From Tyto alba (taxonomy: Eukaryota > Chordata > Aves > Strigiformes > Tytonidae): a DNA stretch of 64,000 bases. The notes below the pieces were generated by a model. It saw only the letters and a program-made list of their open reading frames with translations, was not told where the DNA came from and ran no database searches. Positions 1 to 13,700 of this stretch are shown in pieces. Location: the NCBI RefSeq assembly GCF_018691265.1, contig NW_024881295.1, positions 20,202,243-20,266,242 of the forward strand, read 5' to 3'. A program made the position numbers and the translations under genes. Positions within the stretch are counted from its first letter, which is position 1; each line of letters opens with the position of its first letter.

Positions 1-999
1 GTGTGAAGCATCTCCGTCTTCTGGCAGTGAGTGATGGAATGGCTTGTATGGAGTACTTAATTATTCTAACATTTTAACTAATAATTGGACACAGAAACAA
101 AACCTGGAAAAGTATTTGGAAAAGAGAGCAAATTAAGGAAAGAAAATATAATGAAAGAACAAAAAGAAAGAATAAGAAATTAACAGACAATGAGCATTAC
201 CTAAATTTCTGCATAATTCTATTCAGTCCATTAATGTAATTTAACTTCTTTGCTCTACTCTTGAGGCCTAATCCTTTCTCACCAAGAACACACATGCTCA
301 TTAAAATCACTGTTAAAGTAAAACAGATGAGCTTGACAGAGCTGGGAATAAGGTTTTCCCACCGCTTAGCGGATAGAGTAATTTAACAAAAAAAAAAAAT
401 AAATAAAATCAAACTCCTTATTTGTAACCCATCATTGTGTCAATATTACACAGGTTGAAATAACTGTATACTGAAACAAGTTCCTTACAGAACCAGTAAG
501 TGTCATGAATTGAGGCAGACAGACTTCAGTATGCACAAACCAAAGAGCTGTTTTCTGCTAGAATAACTTTCTGGCAGATTTCTTTCTACAGATTAAAACT
601 TTTTCTGAATTTACAAAGAGTGTTTCTGTGACAAGCAACACCTATAGCTGATGGGAAAATAGCACAATAAAGAAAGATCACTAGGAATACTTGGAATTAA
701 TTTAAGAAACTTCAGAAGTCCCCTACAGTTTCCACAATCAAATGAGAACACCACACTTCAGTGTATTAGTTTATTTAATTCTTTATCGCCACTAAGAGCA
801 AGTAAATTATGTTGATACAATTGGTAAACATATACATTCGCTAGAGCCTCCCACAATCCCACAGAACTAATGGAAACATTAAGGGATGTTACAGGATTAA
901 TGCTTTCATTCTACAATATGGATATATGGCTTTCATACAAGTTTTAAAAAATCAAAAGGGTAACACACTGCTAGCTTACAAAATCAATATACAAACTGG

Positions 1000-1016
1000 A
1001 AAAAAAAAAAAAAAAA
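1000..1016. repeat. poly-A tract (A17)
   Basis: Seventeen consecutive A followed by purine-rich sequence. Not flanked by a recognisable retroelement. Confidence 0.9.
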
Positions 1017-4000
1017 GGAAAAGGAACAGGAAAAAGAGAGTAATCCATGAGAAGATATCATATAGCACTGGTTTAATAGATATATACAGAATTAGAAATC
1101 CATTGAACACAATATTCAGGCTTTAATTTGTTATTTTGACTTCCATTCCTTCTTCCTGTTTAGCACACAAACTACAAGTATTAACATGATTTCTGTTTTA
1201 CTTTGTTTTTTCCATCTTTTTTTCTCATTTTCCTCCCTTTTTATTGGCAGAGAAAAAGCCTTTTTCTGCCTGGGTTTCTATGTTCACACCTAACTGAAGT
1301 ACTTTTTGAAGCTTTGAACAAAAGCCCTTCCATGTACTTGGCGTGACAGAAGAGAACATCACTCTGATACTAAGTTCTACTGGCCATTTCATTGGCATGT
1401 GTTTTGCATTTTTCTTGGACACAGCCATCCTTAAACTGATATGCTGGCGAGTCCAAAGAAACCTAGCCCTTCATCCTATATACTACTTTTGTACCATTGT
1501 GTAAATAACGACACAGGACAAAAAGTTCTTTCACTTCTACTTTAGCTTGAAGGCAGCACTAGTTGTGAGAGACATTTTGAGTTATCAGTAGACTTTTTTA
1601 CAGGGTTTTGCTTCCCCATATCTGGAGATATATATATATGCAGTATGCATGCACGTATATTTAGAGAGCTGCTGTGTCTGATGCTGACATTCTCATTAGT
1701 TGGTTTCCAGCCCCAAGCTGCAGCAGTACTACCCAGCCTCTGCTTCAGGTCCCCTCTGCAACCACAACACAGCCTGGATTATCAGAGTCATTTCCTTCAG
1801 CTGTAAAAATCTAGATGACCTACATAATTACAATATGGGAAGGGTAATGAATGACCTAATGAGAAAAGTTAAATCATGTCTTGTTGCCAGGTAGATTAGA
1901 GTGAGGGAATTCAAACAGCGTAATTAATTGAATTAAATTGGCGATGGGTAAGACAGTCCTGCAGAGGCTATCTGTCCTCCTACCTTTACATCACAGAATT
2001 CAGGGCTAAAGCTTTTGTGTAGTCTTTGAGTAACCTTCAGAAATGGGAATACTTGGGAGCCTCTGTTTCATCTCGTCCGTAAACTCATACATTGGACACA
2101 TGCTTTCACAGTTTTGTTGTGGGTTTTGTTTGTTACTGTGGTTTTTTTTTTAAGAAAGGAGTAAGAACTGTAGGTACAGTTTTTTCATAGGCAACTCAAA
2201 GCCAAGCTATTTAAATGCTGGAGATACCTACAGAGTTTTCAGCCATCTGGGACCCCAAGATACTCTACATTTAAATGGCAAACTGCAGAAAGGGCAGAAA
2301 GAGATAATGATAGTGAAATATAGCTGAATTCCTATGTTTTCCCTGAAATACCTCTTTTCTGCTCAGGTCAGAGTCATGAGGTAACAAGGCAGACTGCAAT
2401 TTTTGAAGAGTAGCAGAAAAGGAACATTAGGAAAATTATTAGACTTCAGCATCGTTTAGTTTCGGTCCAAAAGCACACGAAGTTTTCTGCTGCTATGAAC
2501 ACTACCTAGACTTTGTCCAAATGCAAACACCCATGGGGTAAAAGATGTCCTCTCCATGCTCTGTTTGCTCAGGCATGTCTTCCACTATTCCTGAAGCTCT
2601 ATGCACCATGTCTCTTCTCTTTAATTTGGTGGCAAAAAAAAAGGACACTGGGGAAACACACAGCTTCTTGCCACTGTTTATATAGCTAAGTTATTTTCTG
2701 TTTGAGGGCAGACACTATTTCATCATTGTCTCTAATTTTTGATCAAATGTGATGCATTTCTGTCTCCCAGGAAGCCTCACCCAGGTTGAGCTATGACAAA
2801 GCTTTTACTAGCAAGCCATCCTCCCATTGAAACTAGGGAATCTCTTTGCTTGTTCTCATACTTCTTTGTTCATTATCATCTTACGATTAACAAGTTGCTA
2901 CTGTGTCCTCTATTCTTAGAAGGACAGAATGAGAGGTACCTGATGGTAGGGGCTTGCTGGGGCTGTTTTGCAACAATCCAGCAAGAAATGGAGAATACAG
3001 CCTCAAGCATGAGGAAAGATCAACAATATCCACAGAAGTTTGGCTGAGAGGTAGAGTGCCTTAGCAGAATTGACAGAAAACCTACAAATACTATCAAAAT
3101 TAGAGATGAGTGGGGGAAGGCAGACAATGGGTATAATCTGTCATTGCAATGGAGAGAACACAGTCAGGAGTTCTCAGAAGATGCTGTCCTAGAGAATTTT
3201 AAAAGATCTAATATGAAATACCTACTCCCATTGACATACCGTTTCTCCTTCCTATAAGAATTTGGGTCATGTGAAAGACTACTGTGTCACGTCAAAATGC
3301 TGTACCTCACCAATATTTTGCTTTAGAAAAATGGCAGGTTTACACTGTTAATGTAGGTGTAGTTCCTAGACTGAGGGAAAGTCAGGCTGGCTTTTGTCCC
3401 ACCCTCATCATTGACATCAGACTAAGGAGACTCAGATAAAGTTCATCATATGTTAAGGGACTTCATTAAACAAACGGGAATGCTACACAATGTTTATCTT
3501 CAGATGCTCCCTGCTAGCAGCATGGTTAGTTTCAGGGGGTTTATAGGCCCGTTTCCATAAACAGTCTCAGTAAGTATTCACTTCCCCTTAGTTCATCCTA
3601 ATGCTCTGTTGTTTTACTTGAATTTTCCATTGTCACATGTCAAGTGGTGAAGGATATACACCAAAGTTAAAGAAATATGTTATGTTTTCTATCAACATCA
3701 TTGTAACTTGCACTCCTAAACCAGAAAAAGACAGACATACTTTGTCTCTTTTTGCTATTGCCTCCCATTGGACGTGTTCTTTTGAGGTTGGAGTGGGATT
3801 TTACTTCTCTGTAACGTTCTACATTTGATTATTTTTCATTAAGGCATAAATCAAGCACAGCATAAAAACAAATGTGCCAGCCAGTCATCCTGTCTTCCCT
3901 ACTCCAGGAGCATGCAAAAGAAGTTTGTATAAAATGCTCCTGACTTCATATCTGTCTCTTCTTGACAAAGATTCCAACACTGTTTGTTGATATGTTTTAT

Positions 4001-6518
4001 AATAATTATTCTTTCATTTCTTCTGATTTTTCTCCTTTGAAAAACAGTACAGTCCACAATGTCATTATACAATTAGAAGATGAGAATCAGTAATTTAAAA
4101 CTTTGTATCTACCTTTATGTACAATAAATGTTTCCCCTTCCTGGAGTCTTGCCATCCAGCTTTGCTGCACTTAATAGTCTGTTAAATATGCCAGGCTGAC
4201 AAGCAATGATTCTCTTTCAATATGGGCACTTCTGTCAGGAGACACGTCAAAGTCAGAAAATGCCCCAATCCTCAAATATTGTTTTGAATCAAGATATAAA
4301 CAAACCTAATTGCTTAGAAGCATGGCTCAGTCTACTTAGAGGAAGGGAACAGAGTTACACCCAAATTCCCCTAAATTTAAACTTGCTAGAATCCAGAGTC
4401 TGGATGCAGATTCAGATTTTAGCTCATGTTCAGCAACATACCCCTCTCTTTTCTAAGAGATTTGAGTGCTCAGAAAAAAAGGCTGTCATTCGGGGGATTT
4501 CTATCATATTCTACCATATTATAGCTGCAGCAAATGAAGGTGGAAATCACTTCATGAGAGGGACATTTGTGAAACAAACTTCAGTTGGCTAAACTAGCTA
4601 AGCAACACATCTATGCTAAGTCATTTTCAACTGTAACAGGATAGCACCAAGAGAGCAAACCACATATTTCATCTGAAGTAGCCACCCCCACAGCACTGGC
4701 AGACAAGCTTACCCTCCCAAAGGAGGGAGGGTAGAAGATTAGAGAAGAATTGAAGAGAAATTTCAGAATGACCCAAGTGGAAACTGAGCAAGATAGTATG
4801 GAAAGAGGTTTTCTTCAGATACTTTCCTCTTACTTTCTTGATAATGTTACTAGTGAAGCAACTGCTTCTGTCAGGTACCACATATGTCCTTTCAGAGCTG
4901 ACCTGACTGACCTGTTCTACTCAATCTTCCTCCGTGTTCTGCCATGAATTTCTTTTATCATTTCCTTCATAGCTAGAGTTTCCACATAATGTTTTCTGCT
5001 AGTTTCTTGGAAACATTTTTCATTGTTTATAAACTATGAGAGATACAACTCCAATTATTTTCAACAGTAGGATGCCAATATAGATCCAAACATATTCAGC
5101 TGAGTAGTACAGAGGAAGTGTTCTCCTATTTCACACCCTTTGCTACCAGGACTGCTGCGCTTTCGTCTGGTCTTAATATTTTGTTTTGGTTTTTTTCCTT
5201 TGTTTTCCCATGGAGGCCCTACACCACCATAGGAACTTGACTGGCCTCCTTCAAAAACTATTAGGAATGTTCCTTTAACAAGCCAGATGGGCAGTTAATC
5301 ATAAGGGCCATAAGGTGTCAGAAGAAACAGAGAGGAATTTAATTTCTTCTTACTCACAGAGGTGGAAATCAGAAGTCACATCTAAGGTTTGCTAAAGGAC
5401 AGTCAAACTGTTGGTCTCAGCATCATTCCCAACTCCTGCCAGCTCCCTATGAAACATGGACTAGATTAACCAGTGTAAGACAATGGTGCAACAGTGTTCG
5501 CACTCAAAGCTAAACCACTTTAAGTGAGCTGATGCAGCATTTAGACAGACAAACCTTTGGTGAGTGAAAAAGCTTCTTTCTCCCTTTGCTTCCAGTCAGA
5601 CCTACCAATCCACTAGTTTAAGTCTGAGGCACAAGCACAGGTAGACCTGATTAGACCATGAACAAACCAAATAGCACCCAGAACCACCCAAATATGAGCC
5701 TTTATGATTTTGGGTTTGGTCATTGCACATCCACCACATGCTGGGGACATTTTTAACTATACCACTGGCTCGGGTATGTCCAACAGCGTAGTCAGAATAA
5801 CAAGGACATCAACACAGACTGCAAAACACACCCAAGGAGTCTGGGAAACAACTGTGTGGCTAGTCTACCTTGAGCTATGCGCAGAGCCTTGGCTAGCTGG
5901 CTTGAGAAGGGTTTGGGAACATCTACAGGATTTGCCTGACTGTGAGTTCAGATCAGCCATACCCTCCATGTGAGAAAAAAAGAGGGCAAGCTCTGCAACT
6001 GTTATCAATTTTTTTTTTGCATAGAAAAGGGGAGTGATGTTAGTCTGGAAAAAGACTCTCTGCTTGTCTACAAGCTAATCCCAAGAGAGCAATTTGATTT
6101 ACTCAGATGAACACGCCCTGCTGCAGCTTTGCTGAAGCCAGTGGGTACCCACAGCAGTACGAGGGAGACTATTCCTCCTGACCAGCAGGCAAGCCTGCAG
6201 CCTACTCAAATGGCAAAGATTATTTCTTGGTGTTGAATTTTAAGATTTAGAATTTAAAAGCAATGATTTTTCAATTCATTTGGGCACTGAAATCCCTTAT
6301 ATTTCCTCTAAAATGTCTGGTTGCTTAGTTTGGTGACCAACCCCTTCCCTGGGGACAGACTAGCCCTTTGTCAGATCTTTTTTCTACTCAGTGACTTTTC
6401 TCCGGACTTATTGTCATTTAAAGTGGGTAAAATTGAACAAAATTAAAAGGAGCTGGTTATAACTTTTCCTTTTCTTCCCGTGCAGATTTCCAAAAAATTT
6501 TTAAAGGAAAGAACCGTT

Positions 6519-6524
6519 TTTATT
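6519..6524 (-). terminator. alternative distal PTN polyadenylation signal AATAAA
   Basis: A second canonical hexamer on the PTN strand, about 1.19 kb after the stop codon. I saw no AATAAA or ATTAAA on this strand between it and 7497. If used it would give a 3'UTR of about 1.2 kb. Only transcript data can choose between the two. Confidence 0.25.
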
Positions 6525-7479
6525 TTGACTGAGATTTTCCAACCTCTTTTTGCTTATATAAAAATGGAAGAAAGCAAAAGGTACTGGTTTTATATTTCCC
6601 TTCTGCTTTACTAACAGAGAAACAAAAATTAACTTCATTCTTATCAGTTTCACGTCCCACAAACTGCCACATTTTTGGTCAAAAATATGAGCTATCTCAG
6701 GCAGTTTCCAAATAAATTTCTTTTGTTACTTCCCACCAGACATACTATTTTTCTACCAACTCTAATTCAAATCAACAGAAAGATTCCCACTGATACAAAA
6801 GGGAGTTGGGTCAGGCAGAATCGCAACAATTTCAGCTAGATTTTAGTGAAAGGGATATTCTCCCCTCTGGCAAAACAAACAAATAAAAGAAAGCAATTTT
6901 CTGCTTTTATAGGTAAAACAGAGGACACTACCATCCACCAGCATTGATACGCTAAAATATGAAAAGTTTTGCTATCGTTTCACTTGGAAAAATCATTGCT
7001 AGAAAATAGTGAAAAATTTGGGCTCTTCTATGTACAACTGTTGAAAGATTTCAGAATTTTTACTGCCAACATGCAAAATATGACCAAGGATAAGAGTGTG
7101 ACTTGTTTTTACCTGGAGATGGTGGCATTTTGGAATGAGTATTCACCACACATCCGAAAAAATTATATGGCTGTAAATACCCAACAAAATGCCCCCACCC
7201 TTTCCTTAAACAAATAATTTCATAGTTATCCAGATGTAATACGAACTTAAGAAACAAGTCTGGTTTTTTTTTCAGATATAAGGTCCCAATCTTAAATATA
7301 ACTGTATCCAGCCAGCCCCCTATGTTAACTCAGGGCACCGCTGGCTTCAGCCGAGCTCCACACAGGTTCAGGTTCTGCTTGCATGGAGTAACTAACAGAA
7401 TGAGACCTATGGCAAGACTTGAGAAAAAAATATTTTTAAAACCTCTACATTGTTCAATATACAATAGACATAATTTTCT

Positions 7480-7708
7480 AAATGAGTTTGGAGGCCTTTA
7501 TTACAGGCCTCTAAAAATTGTTGTTAGGGTTATACATTAAAAAGACTAAAGTAATAAAAAAGGATTTTTTTTTTTTTCTGTGTTTGTTTCCTTCTATGGT
7601 ACCATTAAGCTATAAATAATTTTAGGATAAAATGCCTAGGTATAAATGAAACTGTTAACTGATCATGTTTGCTGATGTCCCTTTCTCACATTGCCCAAGT
7701 TGGCTCCA
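7480..7708 (-). other. PTN: PTN 3'UTR, minimal estimate
   Basis: Transcribed sequence after TAA begins TGGAGCCAACTTGGG, close to what I recall for the mammalian PTN 3'UTR. It is AT-rich and contains an A13 tract (complement of a T13 run starting near 7566). The end is uncertain. I drew it at the first canonical AATAAA (7502-7497) plus a normal cleavage distance. The mature mRNA may run further, because mammalian PTN 3'UTRs are longer and another AATAAA lies at 6524-6519. Confidence 0.6.
7497..7502 (-). terminator. candidate PTN polyadenylation signal AATAAA
   Basis: Canonical hexamer about 207 nt after the stop codon on the PTN strand. A U/GU-rich stretch (TTATGTCTATTGTATATTG) follows about 30-50 nt downstream, as expected for a downstream element. 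The hexamer sits in the loop of a short hairpin formed by GAGGCCT (7491-7497) and AGGCCTC (7505-7511). Confidence 0.5.
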
Positions 7709-7761
7709 TTAATCCAGCATCTTCTCTTGTTTCTTGCCTTCCTTTTTCTTCTTCTTGGATT
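7709..7761 (-). CDS. PTN: PTN exon 5, coding part: lysine-rich C-terminal tail and stop
   Basis: The acceptor is a T-rich tract followed by CTTGACAG|AATCC. With the phase-1 G from exon 4 it forms GAA (Glu149), then [16 protein letters not shown] and TAA at 7711-7709. The ending is the pleiotrophin signature and distinguishes it from midkine. The mammalian protein has an additional Ala between Gln and Glu at this junction; here the acceptor lacks the extra in-frame CAG, so Ala is absent. The exon is too short and basic to be recognised alone, but phase, acceptor and match to the family make it secure. The 3'UTR follows directly. Confidence 0.95.
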
Positions 7762-10700
7762 CTGTCAAGATAACAACCACCATAAAAAAAATTAGCATCT
7801 AGCAGTCACTGCAATAAATTTCATTCAATACCCCTGGAGAGTTACCCTTGTTTCCTCTATGCACATAAGAACTAATTTTGTTTCCTCATTCTGAACAAGG
7901 AAAGGGAAAACAGAAGGAAAATAAATAAAAAAAGGAGCAGTCGAGGTGCTAGAGACGATGGAAAGGAGGATGCTCATCCCGTTCAGAACCCTTCCTATCT
8001 GAGCAGCTGACCCTGTTTGGCATGCAAAGCATTGTTTCAGGAACTTGCTTGGAAAATAAGAAAACAGCAGGCAGCTCCTGGAGAAACCGGGTCATGGCTC
8101 AGTGGAGAGCTGGAAGGAAGCTTTGCACACACAACCCACGCACATCCCCCTCCGTTTCATTGTTAGTCTCCGGCTTTCTCTGAATGCGAGAGCAACTCCA
8201 GAGCGTGGTGAGAAAAAGCTCACTTGTTTCTTCAGCTTCCCCCCTGCCAACCCTTCCCCCTTTGCCTGGGACAAACACCTAGGTACACTTGAGAGGCAAC
8301 TGAGGTCCGGGCAGGAGTCGTTCGAGCACTGTCTGCCCACCCAGCTGGTACCAAAAGGATGGGGAGAGGACTGGGGAGCACCCGCTAATTTGGGGTAAAC
8401 AGGGGAGCACTGTGAAGGTGCAAGTGCGAGTTTAGATATTATACTACCACCTGTGGCAACCTCCACTGTGCTATAGGGTGCTGTGGTGTTCCACAGGTGG
8501 AGGAAATTCACAGAGGGGCCTGAAAAATGAACATGAATTAAGGGGACTAAGTACTCTTGTATCACATGTCACCTTGTAATGGGGGAAACAGCAGCTCTCG
8601 CTGGGAACGTGAGTAAATTTTCATGGATACCACCACAAAACACAGCACAACAGGTACTATAGAGAGACAGAAACTGAGTTTCTGTGAAGTATCTTTCCCG
8701 GAACCAAAACAGCAAGCAGTGTTTGCCCCATGTTTGCCTTAACCCAGATTTCACTTTCCACCTTTGAATCCTGCTGTTGTTTCTTCCTCCTCAAAAAACA
8801 TTCCCTCCCACCCCCACTGCCCCCCCCAACAAAAAAAAAAAAACAACCCACAACAACAAAAAAAACCCCAACAACACAAACAAACAAACAAAAACCAAAC
8901 AAACCAACAAAAAAAATCTCAGGTTAAAAAACAAATATCACTGTGAATGAGAAGACAAGCACTTGACCCTTAAGGTGGTACTCTTCTTTGTGATTCTTTT
9001 CTCTCTGACCAGTTTGCATAACAGAGGCTGTCAAGCAGTCATCAGATCTGGTAAAACCAGCTTACTTGCATTAAAGCCAAGGAAACTACACTGACATCTT
9101 TCAGGTATGGATAGGACCAGTGTGCCTTCAGCAGAAGGCAAACTTAGGTTATCACATTTCTCTGATGGTTGTTTTTCCTGTTTGTGAGTGTTCAAAACAA
9201 CATTTTTTTTTTCCTTCATCTTTTTCAACAAGACAAAAATTCTTTCCAGTTTAGTCAAAGCAAAATAAAATACCTATTTCATGTTTAGTCACATAATCTG
9301 CCCTAAGAATCTCTTTCCCTTAAAAGCTCTGTTTAACATTTAAAGGCATAATAATTTAAAAAAATAAGTCCCTTTTTTTTGTTTGAAAATGTGAAAATGA
9401 ACTTCCCCCCCACCCTACCTTTGTGTGTGTGTCCATGTGTGCATGCATGTGTGTATAAGCATACCTTCATTCTGGAGCTATTCACAGAATCTGGGGCTAT
9501 TTTACAACCTGTCATTCCAGAATGTCATTTTTTCATTAAGTTAGCATCTAAAGCTAAAGCTTTTTTTTTTCCTCTACAAATTTTCTGTCTCCTCTCCTAT
9601 CCTCTTTCACCCATGTCCTCCACCTCCTCTAATTTTCCCTCTGTATCACCAGCCCTCCTAGATTCTGTACTGATCATGCTCTCTCTCACTCTCTCTCCTC
9701 CAACACCGCTCTCTCTGAAAGCAACAGCGGCATTTTATCAATCAGATGAGCTGTAAAATCTATTTAGATCCAGCACAAGCAGAAAGGCATTCTGCAGACT
9801 TCGACTAAATTAACTAAAAGCAAAGGAGGCAAGTGAATGTGGGCAGGCCACTAACAGGACTCTGCTGCAGAGTACGCGCAGTTCGTGGTAGAGGTGAAGT
9901 GACCACCAGGAGAAGGTTTTGGTCTGGAACCCTGTGGTCACATCAGGTCCCCATCCCATCCTCACTTGATTTGAGGTACCAGACAACCCACCGTTTACTC
10001 ATTTGCACTTGCCCCCTGTGGGTCTCTATCTGCTCCTGTTAGCAGAAGTTCAATTCCTCCCTGTTGACTGCCTCGAGATAATCTGCCTATCACCCAAAGC
10101 GCCAAACCCATCTACCTACAGAGACAAAGTGATTCTAGTTCGTGCCTCAGCAGAGTAAAACCCTCGCATGTGGGATGTAATTCCTTTCCTGTTAAAGGTA
10201 CTCACACCGCCACAGCCTAATCTTTCAGACAGGTAAGCTGCATTGATGCAAAGCACGTTTGCTTCATGAAGTGACATGCACACACCCAGAGTGTGGCAAT
10301 GTAAAAAAAGAGAAAACTGCTCAAATATTTCCCAGTCCTTAGCCTCGGTTAAAAATCCTACCACAGACACCAATACCCACGTACTGACATGTGAAAATGT
10401 TGCTGTTCATACTTTCAGGCACAAGTCTGTTCACAGCTGCCCTCCACCTGTTTTGACTAGGGGCAGGCTACAGACTATGGTATGTCCATGGCTAACAAAG
10501 TTGCTTTAAGACGTACTTTGTTCATGTTTGCTCATGGCTCAGACCTACTCTTTGCATCTGTGTCATTCAGGCTTTTATTGCCCTCATCCCTCTTCACCCT
10601 ACTTCAACTTTTATGACGTGCTATCAGGTCAGCTCAACAAACCATGGTGTGACCCGTGTGTCACCCCCATCACTTGGTCTGCCAGCGCCTCCCCTCCCAG

Positions 10701-13700
10701 CGTAACCAGGCTTGACTGAAAGGGTCACCACGCCAGCAGTGCCAGCACTGACACCATGCTCGAAAGCCCTGACCCGTTGAGAGTACAATGCCAGTTACCT
10801 GAAAGATCAGCAGTCCCATCACCCAGCATCAGCTGTAGCCACCTACCAGTTAAGTAAGGGAAAGATTCCACAGATACGCTGCCTCCAATAATACCATCCA
10901 GATTTCTACTCCGTACATGAAAACTATCGAAATTCAATTCAGTTTAGCACAGATTGGATGTAAGACCTTCGGTTCAGCCTTTTCCTTTAAAGGGGTCCCA
11001 GCCTGCCATCAGAAATTACAGTAATCCATCAAGCAGTGCCCGCTGAAACAGCCTTTACGACGGGGATGCCGCTTACGCTGCTCTCCACATCTCACGGGCG
11101 CTGCAAAGCAGCTTGGTCTCGGCAATGCTCACCGTGGAGCCAGAAGGAAGTAAGAGAAGCTGCTCAGTGAGCAGGGACTACCCCGAGCAGAACGCTGCCA
11201 TTTGCAAGCCCTCCGGGTCAACAGCAGCCCCCTTTCACCTCACCTACCTGATTAATGCAATATTTGAAAAGAGAGGGCCGTGGATCTGTGCACCAGCTGT
11301 GTGTTGGCTACAGGGACTGTGTTTGCTGCAGACAAGTGCTACTTATAATATTGAGACCCGCTATGACAAAACAACTTGACCAGATGAAATTCAGGTTCAC
11401 ACCAGTCCATGCAGAATTTTAATCTGAATCTGCTCACTGCAGCGTTTGCTTTAAAGCCAGGTGGTCCAGACTTTTCAGTGTTGAGCCAGACACCAGTCAG
11501 AGGTAGATTATGAGCTAGAGTTCAGGATCCGGACAGGAAGGAGCAAAACAAAAAGCAGGATGATAACCCTGGATTTCAGAAGAGCAGACTTTGGCCAGTT
11601 CAGAGACCTGCTCAGCTGAGCTACATGCCTAACTGTGACAGAACTATCCTACAGGCCACCTCTGGCTTGCATGCCACAAGCTGCAACATCTCAGTATAAA
11701 ACTTTATGAAAGCTATGTAAATATGTTTGATATTATTATATACATTAATTTAAATACATGAAATGCCTTATCAAAGGTATTTTTTTCCTACAGATACCAA
11801 TACCAGGGTCAGCACTGAGGTGGGAGTGGGTGCTGTGTCTCACTGTCTCTCAACACTTGAGGCGAGCAGGCTGTGCAGTGGAGGGAACAGACCGGGGCAG
11901 CTGTTTGCCGGCTGCTCCAAATGCACCGTGTGTTAGTGCCCCAACCAAACTGTCCTCCCACCCCCGGCACGGCTCAGCACATAGCCACACTGAGGAAAGC
12001 AGTGGCAGGAGCTATGTCTTCTCTCTGGCTTCCTTCTCGTCAAGGAAATACTTATGTTCACCATCCCTGTGCATCCTTGCAGCAAAACAAAAATACCAGA
12101 AGAGCGAGCTATGTATGCTCCCGAATATTAATGACAGTGACAAAACAGTCTTCAATTTTTGTTTCTGTTTTGCTTTCCTCCTTCCCTCTTCTCCCACAGT
12201 GAGAGCCTGCCTGGTGGTGTTCTTGCTCCGATGGAGGCCAGGATCCTGGACCAGGGCACATGCAAAGAGCAAATTCAGAATACCTGACAGTCCCTGCAGG
12301 GCGCAGCAACCAAGCATCGCACAGCCATCCGGCTGCTCCCTGGAACCTGGAGCACTTCCAGCAAGATAAAACACACCCACGTAGCATTGGACAAATACCC
12401 CTGCCAGAGCGAACTGTGTCAATGTGCACACACTGGATTATCTAATCATTCATCACCTGAACAACCCTGTGAATAGTTGTACGCCTAAGAATTATTCGCA
12501 GCATTGAAAGGTGTGTGGTCATGGAACAGCACAGAAGTGGGTCCAGGCTGACCGTTAACAAAAATTCCAGTGAGGATCTTACCCAGTAAACAAATCAATT
12601 CGATAAGCAGAACTTTCCCTATGCAATTTGGAATGGCAGCAGCCCTCTTTAAATAGTCATCTTTATTCTGGAGCCTCATTCTTACTATGCAAGCAGCAAA
12701 GGAAAGCAATTATGTTGAACCGGAGCCACATACCATTTGAAGGCACTCTTAATGTATAAGGCACAAAAGGGAGGTAATTACATTTTAATGGAAGCCAAGA
12801 TTTGTAAGCCAAGATTTGCAGGTATTTATTTTCATTTGTTGAGAAGAAGGTAACAATTCACTCACGGCACTGCTGAACTCCTATATATGGAAGTCAAGCA
12901 GTGTCCCCAAAAGCAATATAAATCATTCAAAACAGCAAAAGCTGTGCTGATGGAAGGTTAGAGCAAAGAATTTCAACTCCAGGTGTTCAGGACACAGATT
13001 TCCCAGGAACTAGCACTCAGTCCCACTGAGTAGAGAGAAAGGCAGGTTTTCCAAAGGGCTCCCTACCTCTCATTGGGGCAAATTTTCCAAAGCACCTGGT
13101 TGTCATGATAATGAAGGTCAATGGTGTCATCGGGTGTAGGGCACTTCTGAATTTTGGGGATAAAATGACAACCCATGTGGAAAGGAGCAGTTCTGACTTA
13201 GACAAAATCAAGGATTTTATCCCTTGGAGAAAAAAAAAATCTCACCCTAAGGAGCTTCACTCTGCTGTATAGGAACAGAAATTGTACTATCTTGTAATTT
13301 CCATGATTGTAGAAACAAATCCCTGGGTCACATGTATTTAAGATGGTAGAGCCTTAACAGTAAGTATTTGGAAGATTGTAATGGATAACCTTTTCAAGTG
13401 AAGCTTGTTTTGCAACTGTAGACTCCTGAAGGGGTCTGGCTAAGTGGGAAGGGATTTTCAGAAGTAGCTCATTTTGCTTGTCTGTTTGCTGCTGCTTCTC
13501 TTCTGCCTCTTGTACGTTTGTACTGCCGATTTTACAGGGTACAGACTTTCTTACTGTTCTTTGTCATGTTCTATGCTCAGCACAAGAGGGACCCAGTCCC
13601 AGCTTGGCTCTCCAGCCCTCTGTCTCTCCTGTACACAAGATCCCTCTGAATGCCAGCGAGACAGGTGCAGGCACAGATACATTCAGAGTTTACTCTCTGC

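Larger units (their letters stand above)
1..7479. other. sequence downstream of PTN, no gene seen
   Basis: AT-rich, mostly unique sequence. Open frames are short, with no family resemblance and no splice-flanked exon I can support. It contains an A17 tract at 1000-1016, a short TA run near 1630 and scattered homopolymers. Part of the right end (about 6500-7479) could be distal PTN 3'UTR. In mammals the next gene on this side is CHRM2; nothing here resembles a muscarinic receptor exon. Confidence 0.6.

Noticed and set aside
8092..8565. 157-codon minus-strand open frame just upstream of PTN exon 5
   Set aside because: Random-looking translation, intronic, no acceptor/donor pair that would fit PTN phase.
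11758..12369. The longest open frame in the window (203 codons, plus strand)
   Set aside because: No domain, composition or splice context suggests a gene; overlapping frames of similar length are open on the opposite strand, as expected by chance in a moderately GC-rich patch of intron.
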